A stretch of DNA of 64,000 bases from SW4 sp042466115 (GCF_042466115.1 NZ_JAXHBQ010000001.1:2418001-2482000), one strand, 5' to 3'. Shown: positions 1 through 9,224, counted from the stretch's first letter. Made by a program: numbers and translations. The notes: generated by a model not told the origin, from the sequence alone.

Positions 1-453
1 GCCGACTTCAGCTTTACACGTCATATGCTCAGCGCGCTGTTCCAGCGATCGCCTGAACGCTTTGCGATCATGTGCGCCGAATTGCGCAATGCCTGGGTGG
101 CGCGCATGCAGAATTTCCTGCGCCTTGTCGGCCCGAATACGATCCTGTTGTGGTTCGCCGAACATGAGCCCCACGATGGCGCGCATCCGGATTCGCTGAT
201 GACGCTGAAATCCAATCCGGTGTTTGTCAGTCGCGAAATGATCGAGGCGTTGCGCCCGATGGTGCGTGATATTGTCGAGGTCGTGCCAACGCGGGGCGCA
301 ATGGAAAGCGGCACTGATGGCATGGTCTTCCCACCACAAGAGGCGGCGGCGGCCAAAGAAATGCTGGGCGTGCGCGCCCATGCAGAAGCGGCCAAAGCCC
401 TGCGCGCGCCAATTACATCTGCCTTGTTGCGCAACATGAAAAGGCCCGCCTGA
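1..453 (+). CDS. DUF6473-like protein, C-terminal fragment (5' end outside window)
   Basis: The reading frame is open from base 1, so the gene starts upstream of the window. About 150 residues remain, beginning ADFSFTRHM and ending LLRNMKRPA. The segment FTRHML, then SPERF, AWVARM and ILLWFAEH resembles the C-terminal half of the DUF6473 family of Rhodobacterales, recalled from memory and not searched. Function is unknown. The stop codon lies inside a strong intrinsic terminator. Another possibility is a sulfotransferase-like or polysaccharide-related protein, but I see no diagnostic motif. Confidence 0.55.
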   Translation, partial: ADFSFTRHMLSALFQRSPERFAIMCAELRNAWVARMQNFLRLVGPNTILLWFAEHEPHDGAHPDSLMTLKSNPVFVSREMIEALRPMVRDIVEVVPTRGAMESGTDGMVFPPQEAAAAKEMLGVRAHAEAAKALRAPITSALLRNMKRPA

Positions 454-468
454 TTGGCGGGCCTTTGC
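441..468 (+). terminator. Intrinsic terminator overlapping the stop codon of the first gene
   Basis: AAGGCCCGCC (441-450) pairs perfectly with GGCGGGCCTT (456-465) around a 5-nt loop. The TGA stop of the upstream gene lies in the stem and loop. The T-run is short (three T). Confidence 0.7.
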
Positions 469-478
469 CGTTCGTCGC

Positions 479-500
479 GTAGGGCGGGACTTGTCCCGCC
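479..500. repeat. GGCGGGAC/GTCCCGCC palindrome at the 3' end of etfA
   Basis: A 22-nt unit with GGCGGGAC, TT and GTCCCGCC. It lies 2 nt beyond the etfA stop codon. A second exact copy lies at 34877-34898 in the rplB leader. It could act as a hairpin 3' end for etfA, but it has no clear T-tract. Confidence 0.6.
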
Positions 501-502
501 GT

Positions 503-1432
503 TCACCCCAGTTTTTCAGTCAGTTCGGGCACAGCATCGAACAGGTCGGCGACCAGTCCGAAATCGGCGACCTGAAAGATCGGTGCTTCTTCGTCCTTGT
601 TGATGGCGACGATGATTTTGCTGTCCTTCATGCCAGCCAAGTGCTGGATCGCGCCGGAAATACCAACGGCGATGTAAAGGTCAGGGGCGACAACCTTGCC
701 GGTCTGGCCAACCTGCCAGTCGTTGGGGGCATAGCCAGAATCGACCGCAGCGCGCGAGGCACCAACAGCCGCGCCCAGCTTATCCGCCAGCCCTTCGATC
801 AGCTTGAAGTCGTCTTCGGAGCCGACACCGCGACCACCCGACACAACCACGCCGGCAGATGTCAGTTCAGGGCGATCAGATGCCGCAACCTTGTCTTCGA
901 CCCATTCCGACAGGCCCGGATCAGCCGCAGCGCCGATGCTTTCGACGGATGCGGACCCACCCATGCCGGGGGCATCGAACCCGGTTGTGCGGATCGTCAT
1001 CACCTTGGTCGCATCTGACGATTTCACCGTCTGGATCGCGTTGCCCGCATAGATCGGGCGCGCGAAAGTGTCGGCGTCGATCATCTCGACCACTTCGGAA
1101 ATGACCATCACATCCAACAGGGCCGCAACGCGCGGCATGATGTTTTTTGCATCCGTCGTGGCAGGTGCCACGATGTGGCTGTAATCGCCAGCCAGTGACA
1201 TGATCAGATCGGCCACCGGTTCGGCCAGACGGTGACCATAAAGCGCGTCTTCGGCGCACAGCACCTTGGCGACACCTTCGATTTTCGCGGCTTCATCGGC
1301 GGCCGCCTTGCAGGTTGCACCAGTGCACAGCACTGTCACATCACCCAAAGACGCCGCCGCAGCCACGGCCTTGGCAGTTGCATCAACGGCCAATTCGCCG
1401 TCATTCACTTCGCCCAAAAGTAGAACAGCCAT
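503..1432 (-). CDS. etfA: Electron transfer flavoprotein alpha subunit
   Basis: 309 residues, the normal length for EtfA. The alpha subunit binds FAD and, with EtfB, carries electrons from acyl-CoA and other flavin dehydrogenases to ETF-ubiquinone oxidoreductase. The C-terminal FAD-binding domain is clear: GGRGVGSEDDF near residue 199, GASRAAVDSGY near 226 and the family signature LYIAVGISGAIQHLAGM near 253. The start codon directly follows the etfB stop codon, so the two are cotranscribed in the order etfB-etfA. A GC-rich palindrome follows the stop. Confidence 0.96.
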   Translation of the reverse strand: MAVLLLGEVNDGELAVDATAKAVAAAASLGDVTVLCTGATCKAAADEAAKIEGVAKVLCAEDALYGHRLAEPVADLIMSLAGDYSHIVAPATTDAKNIMPRVAALLDVMVISEVVEMIDADTFARPIYAGNAIQTVKSSDATKVMTIRTTGFDAPGMGGSASVESIGAAADPGLSEWVEDKVAASDRPELTSAGVVVSGGRGVGSEDDFKLIEGLADKLGAAVGASRAAVDSGYAPNDWQVGQTGKVVAPDLYIAVGISGAIQHLAGMKDSKIIVAINKDEEAPIFQVADFGLVADLFDAVPELTEKLG

Positions 1433-2191
1433 CTATACAGCCCCCGCTTCCTTGAGTTTCTCGACCAGTTCATCGACCGATCCAACGATGATCCCCGCCT
1501 TGCGCGTATCCGGTTCAGCGGTGCCGACCACGGCCAGACGCGGCGTGACATCGACGCCGTAATCGTCCGGTGACTTTTCATCCAAAGGCTTTTTCTTGGC
1601 CTTCATGATGTTGGGAAGGGACGCATAGCGCGGTTCGTTCAGTCGCAAGTCCACAGTGACGATCGACGGCATCTTGACCTTGATCGTCTGCAAGCCGCCG
1701 TCCACTTCACGGGTCACAACGGCGCTGTCGCCGTCAATGTCCAGACCGGAAGCAAAGGTGCCCTGCGACCAGCCCAGCAGGGCTGACAGCATCTGGCCCG
1801 TCGCGTTCATGTCGTTATCAATCGCCTGCTTGCCGGCCAGAACCAGACCGGGTTCTTCTTCCTTGACGATGGCAGCCAGTATCTTGGCCACCGCCAGCGG
1901 TTCGATGTCCTGATGCACATCATCGGTCGCAACGACCAGAATGGCGCGATCCGCACCCATGGCAAGTGCTGTGCGCAGGGTTTCCTGCGATTGCTTCACG
2001 CCGATGGACACGGCGACCACTTCGTCGGCCTTACCTGCTTCGCGCAGGCGAATGGCTTCCTCGACGGCGATTTCGTCGAAGGGGTTCATCGACATTTTGA
2101 CGTTGGCAAGATCGACACCGCTGCCGTCCGCTTTGACGCGAACCTTTACGTTGTAGTCGATCACGCGTTTGACGGGCACAAGCACCTTCAT
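1433..2191 (-). CDS. etfB: Electron transfer flavoprotein beta subunit
   Basis: 252 residues. It is the AMP-binding partner of EtfA in the ETF heterodimer. Visible family features are the N-terminal MKVLVPVKRVIDYNVK, MNPFDEIAVEEAIRLRE and the beta-subunit signature around VDLRLNEPRYASLPNIMKA. The start has a good ribosome site (AGGAG, 9 nt upstream). About 170 nt separate it from the adenosyltransferase gene upstream, so it probably has its own promoter, though I could not choose a convincing one. Confidence 0.96.
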   Translation of the reverse strand: MKVLVPVKRVIDYNVKVRVKADGSGVDLANVKMSMNPFDEIAVEEAIRLREAGKADEVVAVSIGVKQSQETLRTALAMGADRAILVVATDDVHQDIEPLAVAKILAAIVKEEEPGLVLAGKQAIDNDMNATGQMLSALLGWSQGTFASGLDIDGDSAVVTREVDGGLQTIKVKMPSIVTVDLRLNEPRYASLPNIMKAKKKPLDEKSPDDYGVDVTPRLAVVGTAEPDTRKAGIIVGSVDELVEKLKEAGAV

Positions 2192-2361
2192 GGGCGTTTC
2201 TCTCCTCTAGAAAACACACGCCCAACGGGGCGCACAAAGCTTCAAGGCAGTTGGTAGCGCGGCGCGCGCGGGGAAAACAGTGCAAAATCGACGCGCCAAG
2301 GCCATCGGACGCCACGTCTTGACGTGCGCGTCACCTTGATGGCGCGTACAGACCTGAAAAT

Positions 2362-2934
2362 TCAGCGATTTGCGCCCGGAACCCACAGCACATCGTCGTG
2401 CCCGTCGTTGTTTGCGATCCGCGAGGCGACAAAGAACCAATCTGACAAGCGGTTCAGATATTTCACCGCCGCGCCATTCACTGATTCCATCGTCGCAAGT
2501 TCGACGCATAACCGTTCCGCGCGCCGTGATACGGTGCGACACAGGTGCAGATGCGCGGCCAGTGCCGACCCGCCGGGCAAAATAAAGCTGCGCAGGGGCT
2601 GAAGTTTGCCATTCATCCGGTCAATTTCGCCTTCAAGTCGCAGGACCTGAGCCTCGGACATGCGCAGGGGCGGATACTCGGCCTCGGCGTCCTTTTCCAT
2701 ATCAGGGCGGCAAAGGTCTGCACCCAGATCGAACAGGTCGTTCTGGATCATTGCCAGCAACGCATCCATTTCGCCATCCGCATGTTGGCGGGCCAGCCCG
2801 ACCGTCGCGTTGGTTTCATCCACCGTGCCATAGGCCGTGACGCGGGCCGAGTGTTTGGCCACGCGGCTGCCGTTGCCCAGCGCTGTTTCGCCGGAATCGC
2901 CCGTTTTCGTGTAGATCTTGTTCAGAACGACCAT
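2362..2934 (-). CDS. PduO-type ATP:cob(I)alamin adenosyltransferase
   Basis: 190 residues. The enzyme transfers the adenosyl group of ATP to cob(I)alamin to make adenosylcobalamin. The ATP-binding N-terminus TKTGDSGETALGNG (residues 8-21), the PGGSALAAHLHLCRTVSRRAER helix (split here as PGGSALAAHLHLCRT and SRRAER) and YLNRLSDWFF near the C-terminus are all typical of the PduO/MMAB family. Its start codon overlaps the stop of the upstream small membrane protein (TGATG), so the two are translationally coupled. Confidence 0.93.
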   Translation of the reverse strand: MVVLNKIYTKTGDSGETALGNGSRVAKHSARVTAYGTVDETNATVGLARQHADGEMDALLAMIQNDLFDLGADLCRPDMEKDAEAEYPPLRMSEAQVLRLEGEIDRMNGKLQPLRSFILPGGSALAAHLHLCRTVSRRAERLCVELATMESVNGAAVKYLNRLSDWFFVASRIANNDGHDDVLWVPGANR

Positions 2935-3143
2935 CAGTTTCCTCCAAGTTGACGTAGCCAGACAATGCCGACAATCACGATCACGACGACGAATTGCGCA
3001 ATGATGCGATACTGCATGATCTTGTTGGATTTCTTGCCGTTGTCGTCATTGCCGGCCGTAAAAGTGCCGATCCCCCACATCAGGATTCCGGCGACGACCA
3101 AACAGCCAACGATTGCAAGGATAAAAACTGGATCACGGCCCAT
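2934..3143 (-). CDS. Small HIG1-like twin-transmembrane protein
   Basis: 69 residues with two hydrophobic helices (about residues 6-27 and 47-64) joined by a short polar loop DDNGKKSNKIMQYR. The IMQYRIIAQ motif between helices resembles the HIG1 domain of respiratory supercomplex factors, and small proteins of this type occur next to the adenosyltransferase gene in Rhodobacterales. The role in cytochrome oxidase assembly or stability is inferred from the family. Confidence 0.8.
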   Translation of the reverse strand: MGRDPVFILAIVGCLVVAGILMWGIGTFTAGNDDNGKKSNKIMQYRIIAQFVVVIVIVGIVWLRQLGGN

Positions 3144-3202
3144 GTGGCGCCCTTTCGGTTGTTGCCCCTGATCTAGCAGGGATCACCGAAAATGGAAGGG
3201 CA

Positions 3203-4045
3203 TCACTGACGCGACAGCACCCAATCCAGCAGGCGCGTGGGCAGCACCCGCCTGATCACACCCGCAAAATAGGTGGGTGTCGTGACATAGTAACGCGGAC
3301 GCGGGCGGCGCGCCGACACGGCATGAAGCAGTTTCCAGGTCACGGCCTCGGCTGGCAATTCAAACCGGTCCGGATCGCTTTTGTCATAAAGCCGCCTTAG
3401 CAATCCAGTGCGATACTGCGCGGCGCGGGCCGAGTTTTCCCAATCAATGAAACGTTCGAAATGCGGGATCGCGTTTTCGCGGATTTTTGATGTAATCGGT
3501 CCCGGTTCGATCAGGATCACGTCGATCGGCACCGCGCGCATTTCAAGGCGCAGCACATCGGTCAACCCTTCCAGTGCGTATTTCGTCGCCACATAGGCAC
3601 CACGCCATTGCATCGGGACCAGCCCCAGAACCGAACTGCAGTTTACGATCCGCCCGTGCCCTTGGGCGCGCATCACGGGGATCACGGCGCGGGTTAATTC
3701 GTGCACGCCAAACAGGTTGGTTTCAAAGATCGTGCGCAAGGCATCGCGAGGCAAATCTTCGACAGCACCGGGAATCGCAAAGGCCCCGTTGTTAAAGACG
3801 GCGTGAAGGGTGCCGCCTGTGGCGTCCAGAACCTCGGCCAAACCAGCATGGATACTATCGCTATCGGCGTAGTCGATCAGTGGGCTTTGAAAACCTTCGC
3901 TGCGCAGGCGGGCGCAATCGGCTTCTTTTCGGCACGACGCAAAAACACGCCAGCCCGCAGCGCGTAACCCGTGCGCTGCGTCGTATCCAATGCCGCTGGA
4001 ACACCCCGTAATCAGGATGTCGGGTTTGTGGGATTGATCTGTCAT
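3203..4045 (-). CDS. Short-chain dehydrogenase/reductase
   Basis: 280 residues. The NAD(P)-binding glycine motif TGCSSGIGYDAA lies near residue 13, NNGAF corresponds to the NNAG motif, and the catalytic S...YVATK segment lies near residues 137-154. The tail after residue 190 is longer and basic, as in SDRs acting on lipid or steroid-like substrates; the substrate is unknown. It is flanked by genes on the same strand at short distances, so it may belong to their transcription unit. Confidence 0.9.
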   Translation of the reverse strand: MTDQSHKPDILITGCSSGIGYDAAHGLRAAGWRVFASCRKEADCARLRSEGFQSPLIDYADSDSIHAGLAEVLDATGGTLHAVFNNGAFAIPGAVEDLPRDALRTIFETNLFGVHELTRAVIPVMRAQGHGRIVNCSSVLGLVPMQWRGAYVATKYALEGLTDVLRLEMRAVPIDVILIEPGPITSKIRENAIPHFERFIDWENSARAAQYRTGLLRRLYDKSDPDRFELPAEAVTWKLLHAVSARRPRPRYYVTTPTYFAGVIRRVLPTRLLDWVLSRQ

Positions 4046-4084
4046 TGTGCCTAAGTGCCGCCTGATTGGCGCACAAACAAGGGC

Positions 4085-4567
4085 TTAACTGTCACTCAGC
4101 AGCCGTTCAGCCATCCAGCCTTCCTGGCCGGTTTGGAAAATCAGCACGCGCGCCCAGCCATCGGCGTTCACCTCAAGTACTTCGGCTTCGGTGCCTAGGG
4201 GCAGGGTATCAAGCACGCTGTAATCCGTGCCCGGCCCGCTGCGCATGTTCACGCGCGCGCCTGAAACGGTGCGCATGTCCTGCAGTGCGACTTCGCTGAC
4301 GACTTCGACGATTTCAGGTTCTGGCTCGGCGGCTGGCTGCGGTTCGTAGGACGCAGCCAGTGTCATCAGTGTTTCGGTCTCGGCGCGGGCAACAATCTCG
4401 GCTTCGGGTTCAACCACAACTTCGGGTTCGACGGCTTGCGCGACGACAACTTCCGCTGGTTCGACAATTTCAACTTCCGCCACTTCGGGTACGAAATCGG
4501 CCCCACCGGACATTTCGTAATACCCCCAGCCCAGGAAGCCGAAGGTCAGAACAATAAAACGAGTCAC
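4085..4567 (-). CDS. Membrane-anchored bacterial SH3 domain protein
   Basis: 160 residues from the GTG chosen here. The GTG has GGGGGA 8 nt upstream; a TTG eight codons earlier is the longer alternative. An N-terminal hydrophobic segment (RFIVLTFGFLGWGYY) is followed by a Glu/Val/Pro-rich linker of about 70 residues and a C-terminal SH3b domain with VNMRSGPGTDYSVL and GWMAERLL. Such proteins usually sit in the periplasm and bind cell wall or protein partners. It is divergent from parC. Confidence 0.85.
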   Translation of the reverse strand: MTRFIVLTFGFLGWGYYEMSGGADFVPEVAEVEIVEPAEVVVAQAVEPEVVVEPEAEIVARAETETLMTLAASYEPQPAAEPEPEIVEVVSEVALQDMRTVSGARVNMRSGPGTDYSVLDTLPLGTEAEVLEVNADGWARVLIFQTGQEGWMAERLLSDS

Positions 4568-4674
4568 GACAAATCCCCCAGAGATTCGCAAAGTTCACAT
4601 ACAGTAACGCAATGTTACATCACCGTGAGCGATACGGGCAGGGAAAAGTTTCACGACCTTCCCCGTTTGTGTGC

Positions 4675-4703
4675 TTTACGCCTCAATTGCCGATGGATAC
4701 ACA
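4675..4703 (+). promoter_or_regulatory. Candidate parC promoter, possibly giving a leaderless mRNA
   Basis: TTTACG (4675-4680), a 17-nt spacer, and TACACA (4698-4703). A start site about 7 nt downstream of the -10 would coincide with the ATG of parC at 4710. No Shine-Dalgarno sequence is visible before that ATG. Confidence 0.4.
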
Positions 4704-4709
4704 GCATCT

Positions 4710-7031
4710 ATGAGCAGTGACGTCGACGACCCCAATATCAACATGCCCGACATGACAGAACCGTTGCGCCGTGCGCTGGGCGAACGGTATCTGACCTATG
4801 CGTTGTCGACGATCATGCACCGCGCGCTGCCCGATGCCCGCGACGGGCTGAAACCCGTGCACCGCCGGATTCTGTATGCGATGTCGCGGTTGAAATTGAC
4901 GGCCACGGGCGGTTTCCTGAAATCCGCCAAGATCAGCGGCGACACCATGGGTGACTTCCACCCGCATGGCGATATGGCGATCTATGATGCCATGGCCCGC
5001 CTCGCGCAGGATTTCAACGTGCGCTACCCGCTGGTGCACGGGCAGGGCAACTTCGGCAACATCGACGGTGATAACCCCGCCGCCAGCCGTTACACCGAAG
5101 CCCGGATGACCGCCGCCGCCGAGGCACTGCTGGAAGGGATGGCCGAAGACGCGGTTGATTTTCGCCCCAACTATGACGGTCGCCTTGAAGAACCTGTGGT
5201 GCTGCCCGCCGCCTTTCCCAACCTGCTGGCGAACGGATCGAGCGGGATTGCCGTGGGCATGGCCACCAACATCCCGCCCCATAACCTGCACGAGGTGATC
5301 GACGCCTGCCTGCATTTGATCAAGGCACCGAACGCGCGCGATGAAACCCTTGTTGAATATATCCCCGGCCCCGATTTTCCAACTGGCGGCGTGATCGTCG
5401 AACCGCCTGAAAACATCCGCGAGGCCTATCGCACCGGCAAAGGTGGTTTCCGTCTGCGCTGCCGCTGGGAGGTCGAGGATATGGGCCGTGGCCAATGGCA
5501 GGTGATCGTCACCGAAATCCCCTATCAGGTGCAAAAGTCCAAGCTGATCGAAAAGCTGGCCGAGGTGATCCAGACCAAAAAGGTGCCGATCCTTGGCGAT
5601 GTGCGTGACGAAAGCGCCGAAGATATCCGCATCGTTCTGGAACCACGCTCCAAGAACGTCGACCCCGAAGTGTTGATGGGCATGTTGTTCCGCAATTCCG
5701 ATCTGGAAACGCGGTTCAGCCTGAACATGAACGTGCTGATTGATGGGCTGACGCCGCAGGTCTGCAGCCTGAAAGAAGTGCTGCGCGCCTTCCTTGATCA
5801 TCGCCGCGATGTTCTTCTTCGCCGCAGCGAACACCGCATGGCCAAGATCGACCACCGTCTTGAAGTGCTTGAAGGGTTTATCGTCGCCTTCTTGAACCTT
5901 GATCGTGTGATCGACATCATCCGCTATGACGATGATCCCAAGGCTGCCCTGATGCACGAGGATTGGGGCAAGGATCATGTGCGCGCCCGCGACGAATCCG
6001 ATTATGTCAGCCCCGCGCGCCTGCCCGAAGGCGAGGAACCGGGCCTGTCGGACGTGCAGGCCGAAGCGATCCTGAACATGCGCCTGCGCAGCCTGCGCCG
6101 TCTTGAGGAACTTGAGCTGATCCGCGAGCGTGACGAACTGATGCAGGAACGCGCCGACATTGAAGACCTGCTGGAATCCGAAGACCTGCAATGGTCCAGG
6201 ATCGCCGAACAACTGCGCGAAACCCGCAAACAGTTCGGGCGTGACAGTGTCGGCGGCGCGCGCCGCACCAGCTTTGCCGAGGCGGGCGAGGTTGAAGATG
6301 TGCCTCTGGAAGCGATGATCGACAAGGAACCGATCACCGTTGTCTGTTCGAAAATGGGCTGGATTCGCGCGATGACGGGTCATATCGACCTGACCCGCGA
6401 GTTGAAATTCAAGGACGGCGACGAGGGCCGTTTTGTCTTCCACGCGCAGACCACCGACCGGCTGCTGGTGTTTGGCAGCAATGGCCGCTTTTATACGATG
6501 TCGGCTGCCAATCTGCCCGGCGGGCGCGGCATGGGCGAACCCCTGCGCCTGATGATTGACCTGCCCAACGAGGCCGAGATCGTCGCGCTGTTCATCCACC
6601 AGCCCGGGCGCAAACTGCTGGTCGCTTCCAGCGCGGGCGATGGTTTTGTCGTTCCCGAAGATGACGTGGTGGCGCAAACCCGTGCAGGCAAACAGGTGCT
6701 GAACGTCAAGGATGCCGTGCGTGCCATGGTCTGCGCGCCTGTATCGGGGGATCATCTGGCCTGCGTCGGCGAGAACCGCAAGGTGCTGGTATTCCCGCTA
6801 GATGAATTGCCCGAAATGGGCCGCGGCAAGGGCGTGCGTTTGCAGAAATACAAGGACGGCGGGCTGTCGGATGCCAAGACATTCACGCTGGCCGAAGGGC
6901 TGTCATGGCTTGACCCCGCAGGGCGCACCCGCACGGTCGAGGGCGATGAACTGGCCGAGTGGATCGCGAAGCGGGCAGGTGCCGGGCGCATGGCACCGCG
7001 TGGTTTCCCGCGTGACAACCGCTTTACCTAG
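4710..7031 (+). CDS. parC: DNA topoisomerase IV subunit A
   Basis: 773 residues from ATG 4710; an upstream in-frame start at 4671 would add 13 atypical residues. ParC cuts and rejoins DNA, with ParE supplying ATPase activity, to decatenate chromosomes. The catalytic tyrosine is in AASRYTEARM (Tyr about residue 128). GLKPVHRRILYAM and GDFHPHGDMAIYDAMAR are the winged-helix motifs. The C-terminal third has the beta-pinwheel domain with short degenerate blades. It is ParC and not GyrA because it lacks an obvious GyrA box (QRRGGKG) and is shorter than GyrA. Confidence 0.95.
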   Translation: MSSDVDDPNINMPDMTEPLRRALGERYLTYALSTIMHRALPDARDGLKPVHRRILYAMSRLKLTATGGFLKSAKISGDTMGDFHPHGDMAIYDAMARLAQDFNVRYPLVHGQGNFGNIDGDNPAASRYTEARMTAAAEALLEGMAEDAVDFRPNYDGRLEEPVVLPAAFPNLLANGSSGIAVGMATNIPPHNLHEVIDACLHLIKAPNARDETLVEYIPGPDFPTGGVIVEPPENIREAYRTGKGGFRLRCRWEVEDMGRGQWQVIVTEIPYQVQKSKLIEKLAEVIQTKKVPILGDVRDESAEDIRIVLEPRSKNVDPEVLMGMLFRNSDLETRFSLNMNVLIDGLTPQVCSLKEVLRAFLDHRRDVLLRRSEHRMAKIDHRLEVLEGFIVAFLNLDRVIDIIRYDDDPKAALMHEDWGKDHVRARDESDYVSPARLPEGEEPGLSDVQAEAILNMRLRSLRRLEELELIRERDELMQERADIEDLLESEDLQWSRIAEQLRETRKQFGRDSVGGARRTSFAEAGEVEDVPLEAMIDKEPITVVCSKMGWIRAMTGHIDLTRELKFKDGDEGRFVFHAQTTDRLLVFGSNGRFYTMSAANLPGGRGMGEPLRLMIDLPNEAEIVALFIHQPGRKLLVASSAGDGFVVPEDDVVAQTRAGKQVLNVKDAVRAMVCAPVSGDHLACVGENRKVLVFPLDELPEMGRGKGVRLQKYKDGGLSDAKTFTLAEGLSWLDPAGRTRTVEGDELAEWIAKRAGAGRMAPRGFPRDNRFT

Positions 7032-7187
7032 GGTCCCGCCCCGCAGCGCATTTGTGCAACGCGTCAAGCGCGCATAGCAAAGCCGCGCGAGACCGGCCAC
7101 GCCCCGCGCATGACCAAAGTTGATCGCAGTGTTGTTGCCCGCGCAGGCCTGCTGGGGTAGCCATGGGAAAGCCAAAAGGGGAATCCT

Positions 7188-7829
7188 ATGATCCGTCTGT
7201 TCGTCCTGCTGACCAGCTTTGCCATGCTTGCGGCCTGCGCCCGCGATGACCTGTCGCTGCCGCCCGAACCGCTGGGCGCGTTTCGTATGGGTTTCAACAT
7301 CGTCGTCGCGCCCAATCCCGAAATGGGTCCGCTATCGCGGGAAGCCACGCCAGAAGAATGGATCGCTTCGGTCGAGACTGCGATCAACGACCGGTTTAGC
7401 CGCTTCGAGGGCAACCAGTTTTACCACATCGCCGTGTCAGTGGATGGCTATGTGCTGGCGCAACCCGGCGTGCCGCTGATCTATACGCCCAAGTCCGTGC
7501 TGATCATCGGCGTGACCTTCTACGAGGATGCGACCCAGACCAAGCTGAACGAAGAACCGATCCAGCTGACCATCTTCGAGGCCTGCTGCAACGTGCCGCT
7601 GATCGGGTCGGGCCTGTCCAAGACCCGTGAAGAACAACTCGAGGCGCTGTCATTCAATGCGGCGCGCGCGATTGAACGCACAATGCGCGAAAACGGTGAA
7701 TGGTTCGGGGGCACCGACGAGGTGCTGGAAGCAGACGCGACAATCGTGACCGGTAACGTGCTTGTGGACGATCCCGACGCGATCCTGCCACCGGAAACAC
7801 CGGACGGCGACGCGCCTTTGTCGAACTGA
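7188..7829 (+). CDS. Putative lipoprotein of unknown function
   Basis: 213 residues with a lipoprotein signal peptide; the lipobox LAAC puts the acylated cysteine at residue 17. The mature part has IVVAPNPEMGP, YTPKSVLIIGVTFYED and an ACC pair near residue 130, and ends in an acidic proline-rich tail. I recognise no enzyme motif. It lies between parC and the first tuf gene and ends 90 nt before tuf. Confidence 0.8.
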   Translation: MIRLFVLLTSFAMLAACARDDLSLPPEPLGAFRMGFNIVVAPNPEMGPLSREATPEEWIASVETAINDRFSRFEGNQFYHIAVSVDGYVLAQPGVPLIYTPKSVLIIGVTFYEDATQTKLNEEPIQLTIFEACCNVPLIGSGLSKTREEQLEALSFNAARAIERTMRENGEWFGGTDEVLEADATIVTGNVLVDDPDAILPPETPDGDAPLSN

Positions 7830-7832
7830 CGC

Positions 7833-7861
7833 TTGATTTCCATCGCCAATCGCAATACATC
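7833..7861 (+). promoter_or_regulatory. Candidate tuf1 promoter
   Basis: TTGATT (7833-7838), 17-nt spacer, TACATC (7856-7861). About 58 nt of leader before the tuf ATG. The -10 does not end in T, as with the other candidate promoters in this window. Confidence 0.4.
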
Positions 7862-7919
7862 GCCCGCGATGATGTCCGGGGCCAGTGGTGGCCCCCCCAA
7901 TGAATAAGGCGCCTTGATT

Positions 7920-9095
7920 ATGGCTAAGGAAAAGTTTGCCCGCACCAAACCGCACGTGAACATCGGCACGATTGGTCACGTTGACCACGGCAAGACGACG
8001 TTGACGGCAGCGATCACGAAGTATTTCGGTGATTTTCAGGCGTATGACCAGATTGACGGCGCGCCCGAGGAGAAGGCCCGCGGGATCACGATCTCGACGG
8101 CGCACGTCGAGTATGAGACCGAGACGCGCCACTATGCGCACGTTGATTGCCCCGGCCACGCCGACTATGTGAAGAACATGATCACGGGTGCGGCGCAGAT
8201 GGACGGCGCGATCCTGGTTGTGAACGCCGCTGACGGCCCGATGCCGCAAACGCGCGAGCACATCCTGCTGGGCCGCCAGGTGGGCATTCCCTACATGGTC
8301 GTTTACATGAACAAGGTCGATCAGGTTGACGACGAGGAACTTCTGGAACTGGTGGAAATGGAAATCCGCGAGTTGCTGTCGTCGTATGAATACCCCGGCG
8401 ACGATATCCCGATCATCCGCGGCTCGGCGCTTGCGGCCATGGAAGGGCGCGACGAAGAGATCGGCGCGAACTCGATCAAGGCGCTGATGGAAGCTGTCGA
8501 CAGCTACATCCCGACCCCTGCGCGCGCTGTTGACCAGCCGTTCCTGATGCCGATCGAAGATGTGTTCTCGATCTCGGGCCGCGGCACGGTTGTGACCGGC
8601 CGTATCGAACGCGGCGTTGTGAACGTGGGCGACGAACTGTCGATCGTGGGCATCCGCGACACGGGCAAGACGACCTGCACAGGCGTTGAAATGTTCCGCA
8701 AGCTGCTGGATCGCGGTGAAGCTGGCGACAACGTTGGTGTTCTGCTGCGCGGGATCGACCGTGACGGCGTTGAGCGCGGTCAGGTTCTGTGTAAGCCCGG
8801 TTCGGTGAACCCGCACACCAAGTTCGAGGCCGAAGCCTATATCCTGACCAAGGAAGAGGGTGGCCGTCACACGCCGTTCTTTGCCAACTACCGTCCGCAG
8901 TTCTACTTCCGCACAACGGATGTGACCGGCACGGTTGTGCTGCCCGAAGGCACGGAAATGGTGATGCCCGGCGACAACCTGAAGTTCACAGTCGAACTGA
9001 TCGCCCCGATCGCCATGGAAGACGGCCTGCGCTTCGCGATCCGCGAAGGCGGCCGCACAGTCGGTGCTGGTGTTGTGTCCAAGATCATCGAATGA
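7920..9095 (+). CDS. tuf: Elongation factor Tu, copy 1
   Basis: 391 residues from ATG 7920 (a TTG two codons earlier is the longer reading). EF-Tu delivers aminoacyl-tRNA to the ribosome with GTP. The G motifs are GHVDHGKTT (about 18-26), DCPGHADY and NKVDQVDD. The protein matches copy 2 at 29525-30700 apart from nothing I could find; the DNA is identical for the first 806 nt and then shows about a dozen silent changes. The ribosome site is weaker than that of copy 2. It heads the tRNA-Trp/secE/nusG region. Confidence 0.97.
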   Translation: MAKEKFARTKPHVNIGTIGHVDHGKTTLTAAITKYFGDFQAYDQIDGAPEEKARGITISTAHVEYETETRHYAHVDCPGHADYVKNMITGAAQMDGAILVVNAADGPMPQTREHILLGRQVGIPYMVVYMNKVDQVDDEELLELVEMEIRELLSSYEYPGDDIPIIRGSALAAMEGRDEEIGANSIKALMEAVDSYIPTPARAVDQPFLMPIEDVFSISGRGTVVTGRIERGVVNVGDELSIVGIRDTGKTTCTGVEMFRKLLDRGEAGDNVGVLLRGIDRDGVERGQVLCKPGSVNPHTKFEAEAYILTKEEGGRHTPFFANYRPQFYFRTTDVTGTVVLPEGTEMVMPGDNLKFTVELIAPIAMEDGLRFAIREGGRTVGAGVVSKIIE

Positions 9096-9166
9096 TGATC
9101 TAGCTGGGCGGGTGGCAGACGTTTCCAAAGGAAACGGCGAGAACCCGCTGCGCTGATTAGGCAAAT

Positions 9167-9192
9167 GTAAGGTGGGTCAAGACCCACGTTAC
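9167..9192. repeat. 26-nt intergenic palindrome, copy 1
   Basis: Arms GTAAGGTGGGTC and GACCCACGTTAC around AA. One mismatch in the arms. It precedes the tuf1 terminator by two bases. Confidence 0.75.
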
Positions 9193-9193
9193 C

Positions 9194-9224
9194 GGAACCG
9201 CCCCATCGGGGGCGGTTCTTTGCG
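9194..9224 (+). terminator. Intrinsic terminator after tuf1
   Basis: GAACCGCCCC (9195-9204) pairs with GGGGCGGTTC (9209-9218), loop of 4 nt, followed by TTTG. It separates tuf1 from the downstream membrane-protein gene. Confidence 0.75.

Noticed and set aside
4683..6755. A 690-residue minus-strand frame opposite parC
   Set aside because: Same reason: shadow of a conserved gene with no independent evidence.
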